Virus record (IMG/VR): IMGVR_UViG_3300010412_000063
Span: 1-40,068 of that record
Source: a virus
Strand: one strand, 5' to 3'
Length of the DNA stretch: 40,068 bases
Shown: positions 31,381 through 39,267 of the stretch, one piece after another
Numbering within the stretch: position 1 is the stretch's first letter
Layout of the letters: every line of letters begins with the position of its first letter
The notes under the pieces: model-generated
The model's database searches: none
Told to the model about the DNA's origin: nothing
The model's input: the letters and a program-made list of their open reading frames with translations, nothing else
Made by a program: the position numbers and the translations under genes

Positions 31381-34052
31381 CGATCTCCCGCGTCGGCTCG
31401 CCGGTCTTCAGCGCCACGCAATCGTCGACGACGCTCACGATCGTCCTGCCTTCGGGCATCCAAGCGAACGACTACATCCTCATCCTCGTCGGCAATGGCG
31501 AGGACAGTCCGCAGCCCTCGATCACTGGCGGGACGCTGACGACGGGATACACGGCGTTCGGCTCACTCGGCTTCACCGACTACGGCGCGGGCGGCATCTC
31601 GACGCAGGGTTACTACAAGCTCGCCGGGGCGAGCGAGAGCAACCCGACGATCACTTGGAACACGGGCAACAGCAACGGCGGCGGGCTTTGGGCGCTTGCG
31701 GTCGCGTATCGATCGAGCGTCGGCTGGCATCCCACTGACCCTGTCGCGTTCCTCGCGGGGGGCGTATCAACCGGCAGCAGCAGCACGCCGCAGCCGCCCG
31801 AAGGTGTCGGCACGATCGACGTCGGGCACGACAATTCCTTCGTTGCTCACTTCCTGCAGTCGAGCGACGACAACACGCACACCCTCGGCACTGCGAACGG
31901 ATGGTCGTTGTGGGGTGGCGACTTCACGACAGTCGGCAGTGACGGCTCCATCTACATCTGCGACCAGCAATTCACGAGCGCCGGGACGAAGGACGCGCCG
32001 GTCTGGTCTCTGAGCAAGGGACCGGATAACTACTCGTGGCGGTTCTATGAGTTGCGCGAGAACATCGCGGAGACGGGATCGCTATCGCCCGGCACGGGCG
32101 TCGCTGCGACGTTCACTGCCACGACCGCCTATGCCGCCTCGGGCAGCTTCGCGGCGGGCATCGCTGACGCGGCGAGCGCCACAAGCGTCTTCACCGCGAC
32201 CCACGACGCAGCGATCGGCGCTTCAGATTCCACGTCCGCCGAGAAGGCGATCACCGAGTCGCACGACGCAGCGCTCGGCGCGGGCGCGGACTTCGCTCCG
32301 CTCGGGACGTATGCCGACACTCATGCCGCCCCGATCGGCGCTGTTGACGCGATCTCTGGCGCTCAGACGCTGTCGGACGCCCTCTCTGCTGCTCTGGGTG
32401 CTGGCGCAGCGCTCGACGCCTCTGCGACGCTTCTCGCCAGCCTAGACGCTCCCATCGGAGTCGCCGACCTTGATTCCGCGCAGGCGATCCTAACCAGCTC
32501 GCACGATGCGGCGCTTGGGATCGGGGATGCGATGTCAGGCACCGTCGCCGCCTCGATCACGCTGCGCATTAGCTGGATCGTCCTAGACGTCAACGCGACT
32601 GCCGCCACGGAAGAGTCGACCGCGGGCGCGGTCGGGCTTGCTGACAACTTCAACGCCGCCGCGATCCTGCTTGCAACGAAGGCAGCAGGGGCGGGGCTGG
32701 ACTCCGACTTCGCGGCGGTCGCCGCCTTCGCTGCCTCGATCAGCGAGGGCGCGGGTCTTGGGTTCGACGCTGCAACGCAAAGCGTCCTGCCCGCCAGCCA
32801 CGACGCAACGATCGGGGTCAGCGACGACGCGACGGCGCAGGGCATCTACGTTGCCTCCCACGATGCGGCAATCGGCGCGAGCGACTCTCAGGCAGCGCAG
32901 AGCATCCAGCAGGGCGCGCACGACGCTGCGCTAGGGCTTTCGGATGATGCTGCCGGGATCGTCGTCTCGACTGCGAGCCACGACGCAAGCATCGGGCAGG
33001 GCTTCGACGTCGCCGGGCAATCGCTGCTTGCCTCGTCGCACGATGCTGCGATCGGTGTCGGCTTCGACGTCGAATACGAATCGGGCAACACGGGCAACCA
33101 TCGTCCCGGCGTGGGCGTTGACTTCGCCGCCTCGACGCTCGCGACCTACAACCTCGATGCGGCGGACGCGGCTGGCGTCACTGCGTCGTTCGAGCCTGCA
33201 TCGGTCTACCAAGTCTCGATCTCCTTTGCGCTCGGGCTTGCGGATGCAGCGAGCAGCGAGACCGCGCAAGAAGCGTCCTCGACCGACTCGATCGGCATCG
33301 CCTCGACGTTCGATGCTTCGCTGATCCTTGCCGTGCTCTCGTCCGATGCCGTCGGGCTGGGCGATAGCGTCTCGGCGGTTCGATCTGTCGTCGCCAGCAC
33401 GAGTGACGCGATCGGACTCGGCTACGCTGCGAGCGCTGCTGCGGTCCTCACTGCTTCGCACGATGCCTCGATCGGCGCGGGTGCCGATGCGAGCGCCGCG
33501 TCTCTGCTCACGGGCACGCACGATGCCTCAGTGGGCCTCAGCGACGAGCCGACAGCCGAAGCGTCCTATGCCCTGACGTATGCAGAAGCGCTCGGGCTTG
33601 CTGACGATGCGCAGGGCGACAAGGCAGCGGAGAACGATCTCGCATCCTCGTTCGGGCTGGGTGATTCGTTCACCGTCTCTGTGGTTCGTCATGCCTCGCA
33701 CGATGCAAGCATCGGCGCGCGAGACATCCTCGCAGAGCAAAGCATCTACGGGGTGGCGATCGATTCGAGCATCGGCGCGACGACTTCCCACGATGGCACC
33801 AATGGCATATTCAACGCCACGCTTGCGAGCAGCTTCGGCGTAGGCTACGCGGGCGACGAGTTCCCGGAAGAGTTCTGCCGCGTCCTGCGCATAGCATTCG
33901 AGGATCGCGCATGGGTGATCGAGTTCGAGCAGAGGATAACCTCGATACCATTCGAGTTGCGGTCGTTGCCGATTGACTTCGAGGATCGTGAGGCGTCGAT
34001 ACCATTCGAGGATCGCGCGCTGCCTTTTGCTAGTGACTGCAGGAGAAGATGA
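31377..34052 (+). CDS. Large repeat fiber-like virion protein
   Basis: An 891-residue protein from GTG 31377. Residues 1-230 form a beta-rich N-terminal domain resembling those of other phage structural proteins. Residues about 254-825 are a tandem array of roughly 20-residue units with core SHDA(A/S)IG and GxD, predicted to stack as a regular beta structure. The last 55 residues switch to a different ten-residue repeat with IPFEDR. The repeats lack cysteines and are Ala/Ser/Asp-rich. A long spike or fiber is likely. The DNA array could vary in copy number by recombination. Confidence 0.75.
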   Translation: MTISRVGSPVFSATQSSTTLTIVLPSGIQANDYILILVGNGEDSPQPSITGGTLTTGYTAFGSLGFTDYGAGGISTQGYYKLAGASESNPTITWNTGNSNGGGLWALAVAYRSSVGWHPTDPVAFLAGGVSTGSSSTPQPPEGVGTIDVGHDNSFVAHFLQSSDDNTHTLGTANGWSLWGGDFTTVGSDGSIYICDQQFTSAGTKDAPVWSLSKGPDNYSWRFYELRENIAETGSLSPGTGVAATFTATTAYAASGSFAAGIADAASATSVFTATHDAAIGASDSTSAEKAITESHDAALGAGADFAPLGTYADTHAAPIGAVDAISGAQTLSDALSAALGAGAALDASATLLASLDAPIGVADLDSAQAILTSSHDAALGIGDAMSGTVAASITLRISWIVLDVNATAATEESTAGAVGLADNFNAAAILLATKAAGAGLDSDFAAVAAFAASISEGAGLGFDAATQSVLPASHDATIGVSDDATAQGIYVASHDAAIGASDSQAAQSIQQGAHDAALGLSDDAAGIVVSTASHDASIGQGFDVAGQSLLASSHDAAIGVGFDVEYESGNTGNHRPGVGVDFAASTLATYNLDAADAAGVTASFEPASVYQVSISFALGLADAASSETAQEASSTDSIGIASTFDASLILAVLSSDAVGLGDSVSAVRSVVASTSDAIGLGYAASAAAVLTASHDASIGAGADASAASLLTGTHDASVGLSDEPTAEASYALTYAEALGLADDAQGDKAAENDLASSFGLGDSFTVSVVRHASHDASIGARDILAEQSIYGVAIDSSIGATTSHDGTNGIFNATLASSFGVGYAGDEFPEEFCRVLRIAFEDRAWVIEFEQRITSIPFELRSLPIDFEDREASIPFEDRALPFASDCRRR
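32137..33850 (+). repeat. Tandem ~60-base coding repeats
   Basis: Within the 891-residue gene, units of about 60 bases repeat, with the codons for SHDAAIG (TCGCACGATGC-GCGATCGG-like) as the best conserved block. The product repeats include SHDAALGIGD, SHDATIGVSD and SHDASIGQGFD. Unit borders are diverged at synonymous and nonsynonymous sites, so the array is old and not just a recent expansion. Confidence 0.7.
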
Positions 34053-34378
34053 TGGACGAAGAGCGCGGCTTTTACTGGACGGTCGATGGTGAAAGGGAGA
34101 TCAAGAAGGACCCCGACGCCGAACTGCGATACGTCTTCGACTGGACGGACTGGCTCGGGGCGGACACGATCTCGCAAGCTGCAATCGCCATCACCGACAC
34201 CGATGTGGATACGCCTCTCGCCGTTGATGGCGTTCCCACGATCGTCTCGGGCGTCAAGGTGCAAGTGCGCTTGACGGGCGGCGCTGTCAAGGATCGAGCA
34301 AAGGTCGCCTGCAAGATCACGACTGCCGCTGGTGATGTCGACGAGCGGACCTTCTTCGTGCGCGTCGTGGAGCGCTGA
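34052..34378 (+). CDS. Small virion-region hypothetical protein
   Basis: A 108-residue beta-rich protein; AGGAG lies six bases before ATG 34052 (an ATG at 34049 is also possible). Pattern WTVDGEREIKK, VSGVKVQVRLTGG, KITTAAGDVDERTFFVRVVE resembles an Ig-like or connector fold. The stop overlaps the next ATG. Function by context: neck or fiber accessory. Confidence 0.65.
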   Translation: MDEERGFYWTVDGEREIKKDPDAELRYVFDWTDWLGADTISQAAIAITDTDVDTPLAVDGVPTIVSGVKVQVRLTGGAVKDRAKVACKITTAAGDVDERTFFVRVVER

Positions 34379-34833
34379 TGGCAACGCCGGTCGTCCGCAT
34401 CAAGACCAATTACAAGGGCATCGATCTCGGTGGGTACATGCTGGACGTGCCGAAGAAGCTGCGCCAGTTCGTCCTCGATGGCGTGCAAGCAGAGGCGGGC
34501 GAGTATCTCAAGGACTATGCCGCCGCGCACACCAAGACGGGCGTCCTCGCTTCGAGCTACTTCGACACCGTAACCTACGAGGGACGAGGCAGGCGCGTGG
34601 GGTTCGATCTTCAGATCGCGCCGCATGCGAAGTGGTTGAACGAAGGCGCAAGCTGGCACCCAATCGTCGCGCGCAATGCGCGAGCGCTCGCCTTTTATTG
34701 GCCCAAGGTAGGGCGCTTCGTGTTCTTCAAGAGCGTTAACCATCCCGGCTACAAGGGCGACGACTACATCACCCAAGCCTATCTGCTTGCGCTTGATGCC
34801 GTGCGACAGATAGTGAACGACGCACGCATCTAG
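34378..34833 (+). CDS. HK97 gp10-like neck/tail-completion protein
   Basis: A 151-residue protein with the gp10-like signature APHAKWLNEGASWHP and the C-terminal NHPGYKGDDYITQA segment. Such proteins join the head-tail connector or stop at the tail end. The N-terminal helix (LRQFVLDGVQAEAGEYLKDY) also fits. It lies between fiber-type genes and a tail-terminator-like gene, the usual neck order. Confidence 0.78.
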   Translation: MATPVVRIKTNYKGIDLGGYMLDVPKKLRQFVLDGVQAEAGEYLKDYAAAHTKTGVLASSYFDTVTYEGRGRRVGFDLQIAPHAKWLNEGASWHPIVARNARALAFYWPKVGRFVFFKSVNHPGYKGDDYITQAYLLALDAVRQIVNDARI

Positions 34834-34842
34834 GAGTGAACG

Positions 34843-35157
34843 ATGGCACTTCAACTCGACTACCCCGACGCCTTCCTCTCGCGTTTCTGCTCTGACGATC
34901 GCGAAGCGCGCGCCTTCGCCGAAGTCGACCAGATCGCGGGCGATACTCCCTTCGTCGATGAGTGGCGCAACAAGCTCGCCCGCCTGCGCTGCTACGTCAT
35001 CGCCTGCTTGGAGAATCAAGCCGCGCCCGATGATCTCTTCACCGCGAAGCTGAAGTCCTACCGCGCCGAGTTCGACTCGGTGCTCGCGCAAGCGAAGGAC
35101 TCGGTGACTTCGGGTAGCGGCAGCGTGTTGTTCTCGATTCCCTTGGAGCGAGGCTGA
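34843..35157 (+). CDS. Head-tail connector-like hypothetical protein
   Basis: A 104-residue helical protein with a TAGGAG site. ARLRCYVIACLENQAAPDDL and KLKSYRAEFDSVLAQAK look like the helical adaptors of head-tail joining regions. Its position between the gp10-like and terminator-like genes supports this, but no family is recognised. Confidence 0.6.
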   Translation: MALQLDYPDAFLSRFCSDDREARAFAEVDQIAGDTPFVDEWRNKLARLRCYVIACLENQAAPDDLFTAKLKSYRAEFDSVLAQAKDSVTSGSGSVLFSIPLERG

Positions 35158-35159
35158 CC

Positions 35160-35534
35160 ATGTGGGAGAAACTCGAATGGCTGCGGGCGCTGCTGCTCGA
35201 CCTCGATGTCGTCAAGACATGCGAGATCGGACTTGAGGACGGCATCTCGCCCGCCGACTTCCCGATCGTCCGCATCGAACCCGAGACGTATGTCCTCGGG
35301 CGTCCCTATGGCTCAGAGACGGGCACGGTCAACATTGTCTTTGGCATGCCGTTCGCCGAGTCGCAAGGGCTGTCGGTCGTGCTGCGCAAGATGCACGAGA
35401 TGAGGACCGAGTTGCTCGACGCGATGCGCGGGCAGTCTCAGGTGCGCGTCATTCGCACGGTCTGGTTCGAGCGGCGAGACGCAGTGCCCTACAAGCTGGC
35501 AGCGATCGTCGTCGAGCTTGGTGGCGCGCTCTAG
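35160..35534 (+). CDS. Tail terminator-like protein
   Basis: A 124-residue protein two bases after the previous gene. Length, the N-terminal helix (LEWLRALLLDLDVVKTCEIG) and a strand pattern with a helix around LRKMHEMRTELLDAM fit tail terminator proteins of siphoviruses. Its TAG stop shares bases with the stop of the convergent MuF-like gene. Assignment from context and size. Confidence 0.6.
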   Translation: MWEKLEWLRALLLDLDVVKTCEIGLEDGISPADFPIVRIEPETYVLGRPYGSETGTVNIVFGMPFAESQGLSVVLRKMHEMRTELLDAMRGQSQVRVIRTVWFERRDAVPYKLAAIVVELGGAL

Positions 35535-36199
35535 TCGAGCGGCTCTCCTAGCAGCGTCGAGAGCTTGTAGTCGTCCGGGCGGTTTTCGTTGAGTATCTCG
35601 ATCGGGTCTTCGCCCGACAGCACTCGCGCCAGCTTGTCCCTGCTGCCAGCGATGCGCGCTGCTGTGCGCTGATCCTCTGCAAAGGCATTGGTGAAGTATT
35701 TGTCCGCAGCGTCAGGGTCCAGCTTCGGCTTCTTCTTTGTGCTGAAAGGCAAGAGCATGCAGCGGCAGAAGGGATGCGCAGGCGGCAGAGGCGCGACCGC
35801 CTTCGGGTAGACCCCGCCGCCCAGCCGATACTGATCGACGCCAGCGAGGTAGTCGCAGATGTCCTCGCGGGGATGGTCGGGGCTTAGAGTCCACTGCAGG
35901 AACTTGATCTTCGGGTCGTTCTTGTATTGCTCGGCGAGGCGCTTCGCGTACTCGCGTCTGATCTCAGTCTCTACCAAGCGCTTCGCTTGGAATCTGATCT
36001 GCTCTTGGAACGCGACGCGCATCTTCGCATCGAGGATCGCTGCGCCCTTCGTTCGTTCGAGGTTCGTGATCTCCGCGAGGACGGATTGGTACTGCGCTCG
36101 CAACTGCTGTTCGTTCATGCCCGGCGCTTGAAGCTGCGCCAGCAACGCCTCGAAGTCGCGGCGCAGTTGCGGGATGGTGATCTTCAGCGGCAAGGTCAC
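35531..36199 (-). CDS. MuF-like minor head protein
   Basis: A 222-residue protein with the MuF/SPP1 gp7 core: WTLSPDHPREDICDYLAG near 103-120 and PPAHPFCRCMLLPF near 139-152. The C-x-C and D/H residues are those expected. The N-terminal half is helical. Such proteins associate with the portal and may enter the cell with DNA. It lies downstream of the terminase while the portal is on the opposite strand, so the usual TerL-portal-MuF order is broken. The start overlaps the upstream stop (ATGA). Confidence 0.85.
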   Translation of the reverse strand: MTLPLKITIPQLRRDFEALLAQLQAPGMNEQQLRAQYQSVLAEITNLERTKGAAILDAKMRVAFQEQIRFQAKRLVETEIRREYAKRLAEQYKNDPKIKFLQWTLSPDHPREDICDYLAGVDQYRLGGGVYPKAVAPLPPAHPFCRCMLLPFSTKKKPKLDPDAADKYFTNAFAEDQRTAARIAGSRDKLARVLSGEDPIEILNENRPDDYKLSTLLGEPLD

Positions 36200-36570
36200 G
36201 GCTTGTACTCGCGAAGCAGCTTGTCCGCAGCAGCGCGCGCCGCATCGAACTGCTGTTCGCTCTGCTGTTCGAGTCCCTTGAGGACGGGCGGGATGTAGTC
36301 GCGGAACATCGCAAGGCGCTCGTCGATCAGCTTCGCGTCGGCAACGATGGGCGTAGCGTCGCCGCTGCCATCTTCCTTTGCGATCGCCTCCATCGTCTCG
36401 GCGAACACTTGCATGCCCACCGCGTTGAACTCTGCGAGCGCTTCCGCTGCTGCCCGCATCGTGCCCAGCGAGGCGCGCGTTGCTTGGAACTTCGCGTAGG
36501 CGTCTGCTGATGCCTTGTCGATCTTCGCGTCCGCTGCGTCGAGCAGTTCCTGTTCTCTCTCGGGTGTCAT
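36196..36570 (-). CDS. Hypothetical helical protein
   Basis: A 124-residue, charged, helical protein, ATGA-overlapped with its neighbours on both sides. The Ala/Glu-rich sequence suggests a coiled coil. It sits between the small HTH gene and the MuF-like gene in the packaging cluster, so a head-assembly role is plausible. No family recognised. Confidence 0.65.
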   Translation of the reverse strand: MTPEREQELLDAADAKIDKASADAYAKFQATRASLGTMRAAAEALAEFNAVGMQVFAETMEAIAKEDGSGDATPIVADAKLIDERLAMFRDYIPPVLKGLEQQSEQQFDAARAAADKLLREYKP

Positions 36571-36764
36571 GGCTGTCCTATGTCGAAGGCAATCGAAGCG
36601 ATGCGGTAGGCAGTCTTGCGCGAGATGTCGAAGCGCTCGGCGAGCGTGCGCGTGATGTCCGCGCGATTCGTTCCCTCACGCACGAGGCGAACAGCGAAGG
36701 CGAGCCGCCGCGCACGATCGATCGCCGCTGGGTCGACTGCGAGTAGGAGGGTGATGTCGATCAC
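36567..36764 (-). CDS. Small helix-turn-helix protein
   Basis: A 65-residue protein starting at GTG 36764, overlapping the terminase stop (GTGA). Residues about 32-60 (TNRADITRTLAERFDISRKT then AYRIAS) form a helix-turn-helix. It may be a packaging-site factor or a transcription regulator. The short length and overlap suggest it is real although easily missed by gene finders. Confidence 0.65.
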   Translation of the reverse strand: MIDITLLLAVDPAAIDRARRLAFAVRLVREGTNRADITRTLAERFDISRKTAYRIASIAFDIGQP

Positions 36765-38011
36765 AGCCCGCGAACTTTGATCCCGCCGCCACCGATCGCT
36801 CGGGCTTGTATCAAGGGCTGCAACGCATACCTCGTCGCATCGATGTAATGGTTGTAGGCATCCACGATGTCCGGCAGGATGTCGCCGGTCAGGCGATCCG
36901 TCTTGTAGGAGTAGAGGCGCGTCTCCTTGATCGTCTCGCGACATCGAGGGTGGATCACGATCTCGCGGTATGCCCGAAGGTGTTGAATCCCGTCCTGCAC
37001 GCTGTTCTGCCATTTCTTCACCGCCACCAAACTTGGTAGTCCGTTCCGCTGAAGGTAGGAGATCGTCTCGGGGCGCGCGCTGTCGCCTCGCATGATGTAC
37101 CTTTCGACGCCCGGCAAGCGCTCGCGCATGAAGCGCGCGGTGTCGTCGAGTTCGAGTCCCACCTGTCCAGCTTCTTCCTCGATGTAGAGACGATCGCCAT
37201 CGATCCAACTCTTCGTCGCTGCTGTCGGGTCTTGCGAGAAGCCCCAATCGATTCCGTAGTATGGGCCATCCCATGTTGGTGCTGGCGTGAACTCGTCGAC
37301 GCGCACCTTGCCCGACAGCACTTGCGCCTTCGAGTTCGTGAGATACGCGCCCTCCCATACATGCGCGTAGGTCGCAGGGTCGAGGCGCTGCTGGTCATGC
37401 TGTCGCTGGCGCTCTAATACTTCCGTAAACCATGGGTTATGGTAGTAATGGCATTCCGCTACTAGCGCATCGGCAGGCGGGAACTTCCGCAGCAGCTTGT
37501 CCACGGGACTGCCGTCGCGTTCGGGATTCCAGATCGCCCAGACCTCGCTTTTCGGCGCGCGGATCGTTGGCAGCAAGTCGTCCCACGACTTCTCCGGCAC
37601 TGCCTCTGCCTCTTCGACGATCACCAGATCGATCGCAGCCATCGAGCGAATGCTCGCCATGTTCTTACGCAAGCCTCTGAAGATGAACTCCGTCCCGTTG
37701 CGCCCGATGATGTAGGACTCCTTGACGTCATAGTGACGACGAAGCCAAGGGTGTTCAGTGATGACGCGATTCAGTTCCGCGTGGAAGCTCTCTCTGATCG
37801 ACGCTTGGTATTCACGAGTGCCCAGCACGCGAAGGCGCTCTGCGAAGCCCCACGCCAGCGACATCAACGCGAAGGAGTAACTCTTGCCCGAGCCGCGCCC
37901 GCCCCATGCAGCGCGGAAGCGCGCATCGCCGCGAGGCGGAACGAAGATCGGGACGAGTTCGGGCGGGAGGTGTATCTGCGCCGTGATGGCAGCACGGTCG
38001 CTGGCGCCCAT
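36761..38011 (-). CDS. terL: Terminase large subunit
   Basis: A 416-residue packaging motor of the PBSX/SPP1-like type. The ATPase has Walker A GGRGSGKS at 37-44 and Walker B IDLVIVEEAEA around E133-E134. The RNase H-like nuclease has D255 in GIDWGFSQDPTA, GDSARPETI near 309-317 and an acidic DIVDAYNHYID helix near the C terminus. It cuts concatemers and pumps DNA into the prohead. The small subunit lies three bases upstream. Confidence 0.95.
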   Translation of the reverse strand: MGASDRAAITAQIHLPPELVPIFVPPRGDARFRAAWGGRGSGKSYSFALMSLAWGFAERLRVLGTREYQASIRESFHAELNRVITEHPWLRRHYDVKESYIIGRNGTEFIFRGLRKNMASIRSMAAIDLVIVEEAEAVPEKSWDDLLPTIRAPKSEVWAIWNPERDGSPVDKLLRKFPPADALVAECHYYHNPWFTEVLERQRQHDQQRLDPATYAHVWEGAYLTNSKAQVLSGKVRVDEFTPAPTWDGPYYGIDWGFSQDPTAATKSWIDGDRLYIEEEAGQVGLELDDTARFMRERLPGVERYIMRGDSARPETISYLQRNGLPSLVAVKKWQNSVQDGIQHLRAYREIVIHPRCRETIKETRLYSYKTDRLTGDILPDIVDAYNHYIDATRYALQPLIQARAIGGGGIKVRGL

Positions 38012-38014
38012 GCT

Positions 38015-38371
38015 CTACTTCTTGGGCTCTGGCATCTTGCCCGCAACGATCTCGATTCGCGTGGGCATGGCAATCTGCTGATCGTCGCTCGTGATGTCGA
38101 GGTGGCTTGTCTCGCGCCATTGCGCGCGGGTCTTCAGCCAGAACATGCAGGCGACGGTGTTGCCGTTCTTCGCTTGGTTGTAAAGCGTGTTGGCAATGGC
38201 TGCGTTCGCATCGATGCGCCCGAGGTCAAGCTCGCGCCGGTAGTAGCGGGTGAGCGTGTCGTGGCTGATCTCTAGCTTGGTCGCGATGTCCTCGAACCGC
38301 GTGCCCACTGCCGCGAGCGCTTGCACGAGGCGCTTGCTGTCAGTCGTCGGCTTGTGTCGAGGACGAGGCAT
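38015..38371 (-). CDS. terS: Terminase small subunit
   Basis: A 118-residue DNA-recognition subunit. Residues about 12-45 form a helix-turn-helix (LAAVGTRFEDIATKLEISHD, TLTRYYRREL), followed by a helical oligomerisation region (NAAIANTLYNQAKNGN) and TRAQWRETS, all typical of phage TerS. It directly precedes the large subunit and follows the modification genes with a small gap. Confidence 0.9.
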   Translation of the reverse strand: MPRPRHKPTTDSKRLVQALAAVGTRFEDIATKLEISHDTLTRYYRRELDLGRIDANAAIANTLYNQAKNGNTVACMFWLKTRAQWRETSHLDITSDDQQIAMPTRIEIVAGKMPEPKK

Positions 38372-38386
38372 TTATAAGTACGCAAT

Positions 38387-38581
38387 TCAACGCGCGAATG
38401 GTGGCACATTGCCCTCGCGATACTGCTTCGCGGCTCTCGTGTGTCTCGACTTCTGCGAGGCGTTGCGCCGTCGGTCCTTGATCTTTTCCTTGCACACCCC
38501 GCAACATGTACTGCCCTCGTCGAACGCGCAGGCTCGCCGCCATCGCCCGCATCCGTAGCAGTAACGCTCGCCGTCCATCAT
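38387..38581 (-). CDS. Small zinc-ribbon protein
   Basis: A 64-residue protein with CYGCGRW near the N terminus and CCGVC near 25-29, then a basic helix (KEKIKDRRRNASQKSRHTRA). The CxxC...CxxC plus basic tail resembles the short zinc-ribbon proteins related to the endonuclease VII N-terminal motif, but no nuclease residues are obvious. The first of two ATGs (38581, 38578) overlaps the queE stop. It may belong to modification or packaging. Confidence 0.65.
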   Translation of the reverse strand: MMDGERYCYGCGRWRRACAFDEGSTCCGVCKEKIKDRRRNASQKSRHTRAAKQYREGNVPPFAR

Positions 38582-39258
38582 CGGACTCCGATGTACTTGT
38601 GCGTCTGAATACTAACCCCCCACCCGCGTCTTGTGGCAGCGCTGACGCACAGGCGCGTGGCTGCGTTGCTCTGCGACAGGGGTTGGAGGTAGACGGGCAC
38701 CTTCAGCTTGAAGCGTCGTCGGTTGTCAACGAATGCTTCGATGTCAGCGAGCTTACCTACGGGGAGCTTGATCTCGTCGGCGCGAATCCAATTGGTTTCG
38801 AGGACGCTGCGCCCGCCGGGCATGTTGAGCTTGGGCGAGAGCGTGAGCCAGTAGCCCTCCCGCATGGGCAGGCGATACGTCCCGCTGCTCTCGATCTGGA
38901 CGTAAAAGCCCGCGCGGATGAGTTCGTCGAGCAGGGGGTCTAGGTCATAGATGCCCGGCTCGCCGCCCGTGATGACAACGTGGCGCGTGTCGGAGTCGTT
39001 GAGGACGTAGAGGATCGCGTCGACGATTCCAGCTGCGTCGAACTTCGCGAAGCGATCGGACGGGTCTTCGTCCTTCAAGAGGACGACGTTCCGCGTGACC
39101 TCGTTCTCTTCATCGATGCTCCACGTCCACTTTGTGTCGCACCACGGGCACCCGACATCGCAGCCCTGCAGGCGCACGAACACTGCCGCGCGCCCCGTCC
39201 AGCGTCCTTCTCCTTGAATCGTCAGGAAAATTTCATTGACCGGGTAGGATTGTTTCAC
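38578..39258 (-). CDS. queE: 7-carboxy-7-deazaguanine synthase QueE (radical SAM)
   Basis: A 226-residue radical SAM enzyme that converts 6-carboxy-tetrahydropterin to 7-carboxy-7-deazaguanine. The N-terminal EIFLTIQGEG motif, the CxxxCxxC iron-sulfur triad in LQGCDVGCPWCDTKW, and VVITGGEP are diagnostic of QueE. The start is GTG 39258 with an AGAGG site. Ten bases separate it from the upstream PD-(D/E)XK-like gene. This completes the GTP to preQ0 pathway with FolE, QueD and QueC. Confidence 0.96.
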   Translation of the reverse strand: MKQSYPVNEIFLTIQGEGRWTGRAAVFVRLQGCDVGCPWCDTKWTWSIDEENEVTRNVVLLKDEDPSDRFAKFDAAGIVDAILYVLNDSDTRHVVITGGEPGIYDLDPLLDELIRAGFYVQIESSGTYRLPMREGYWLTLSPKLNMPGGRSVLETNWIRADEIKLPVGKLADIEAFVDNRRRFKLKVPVYLQPLSQSNAATRLCVSAATRRGWGVSIQTHKYIGVR

Positions 39259-39267
39259 GTGGAACCT

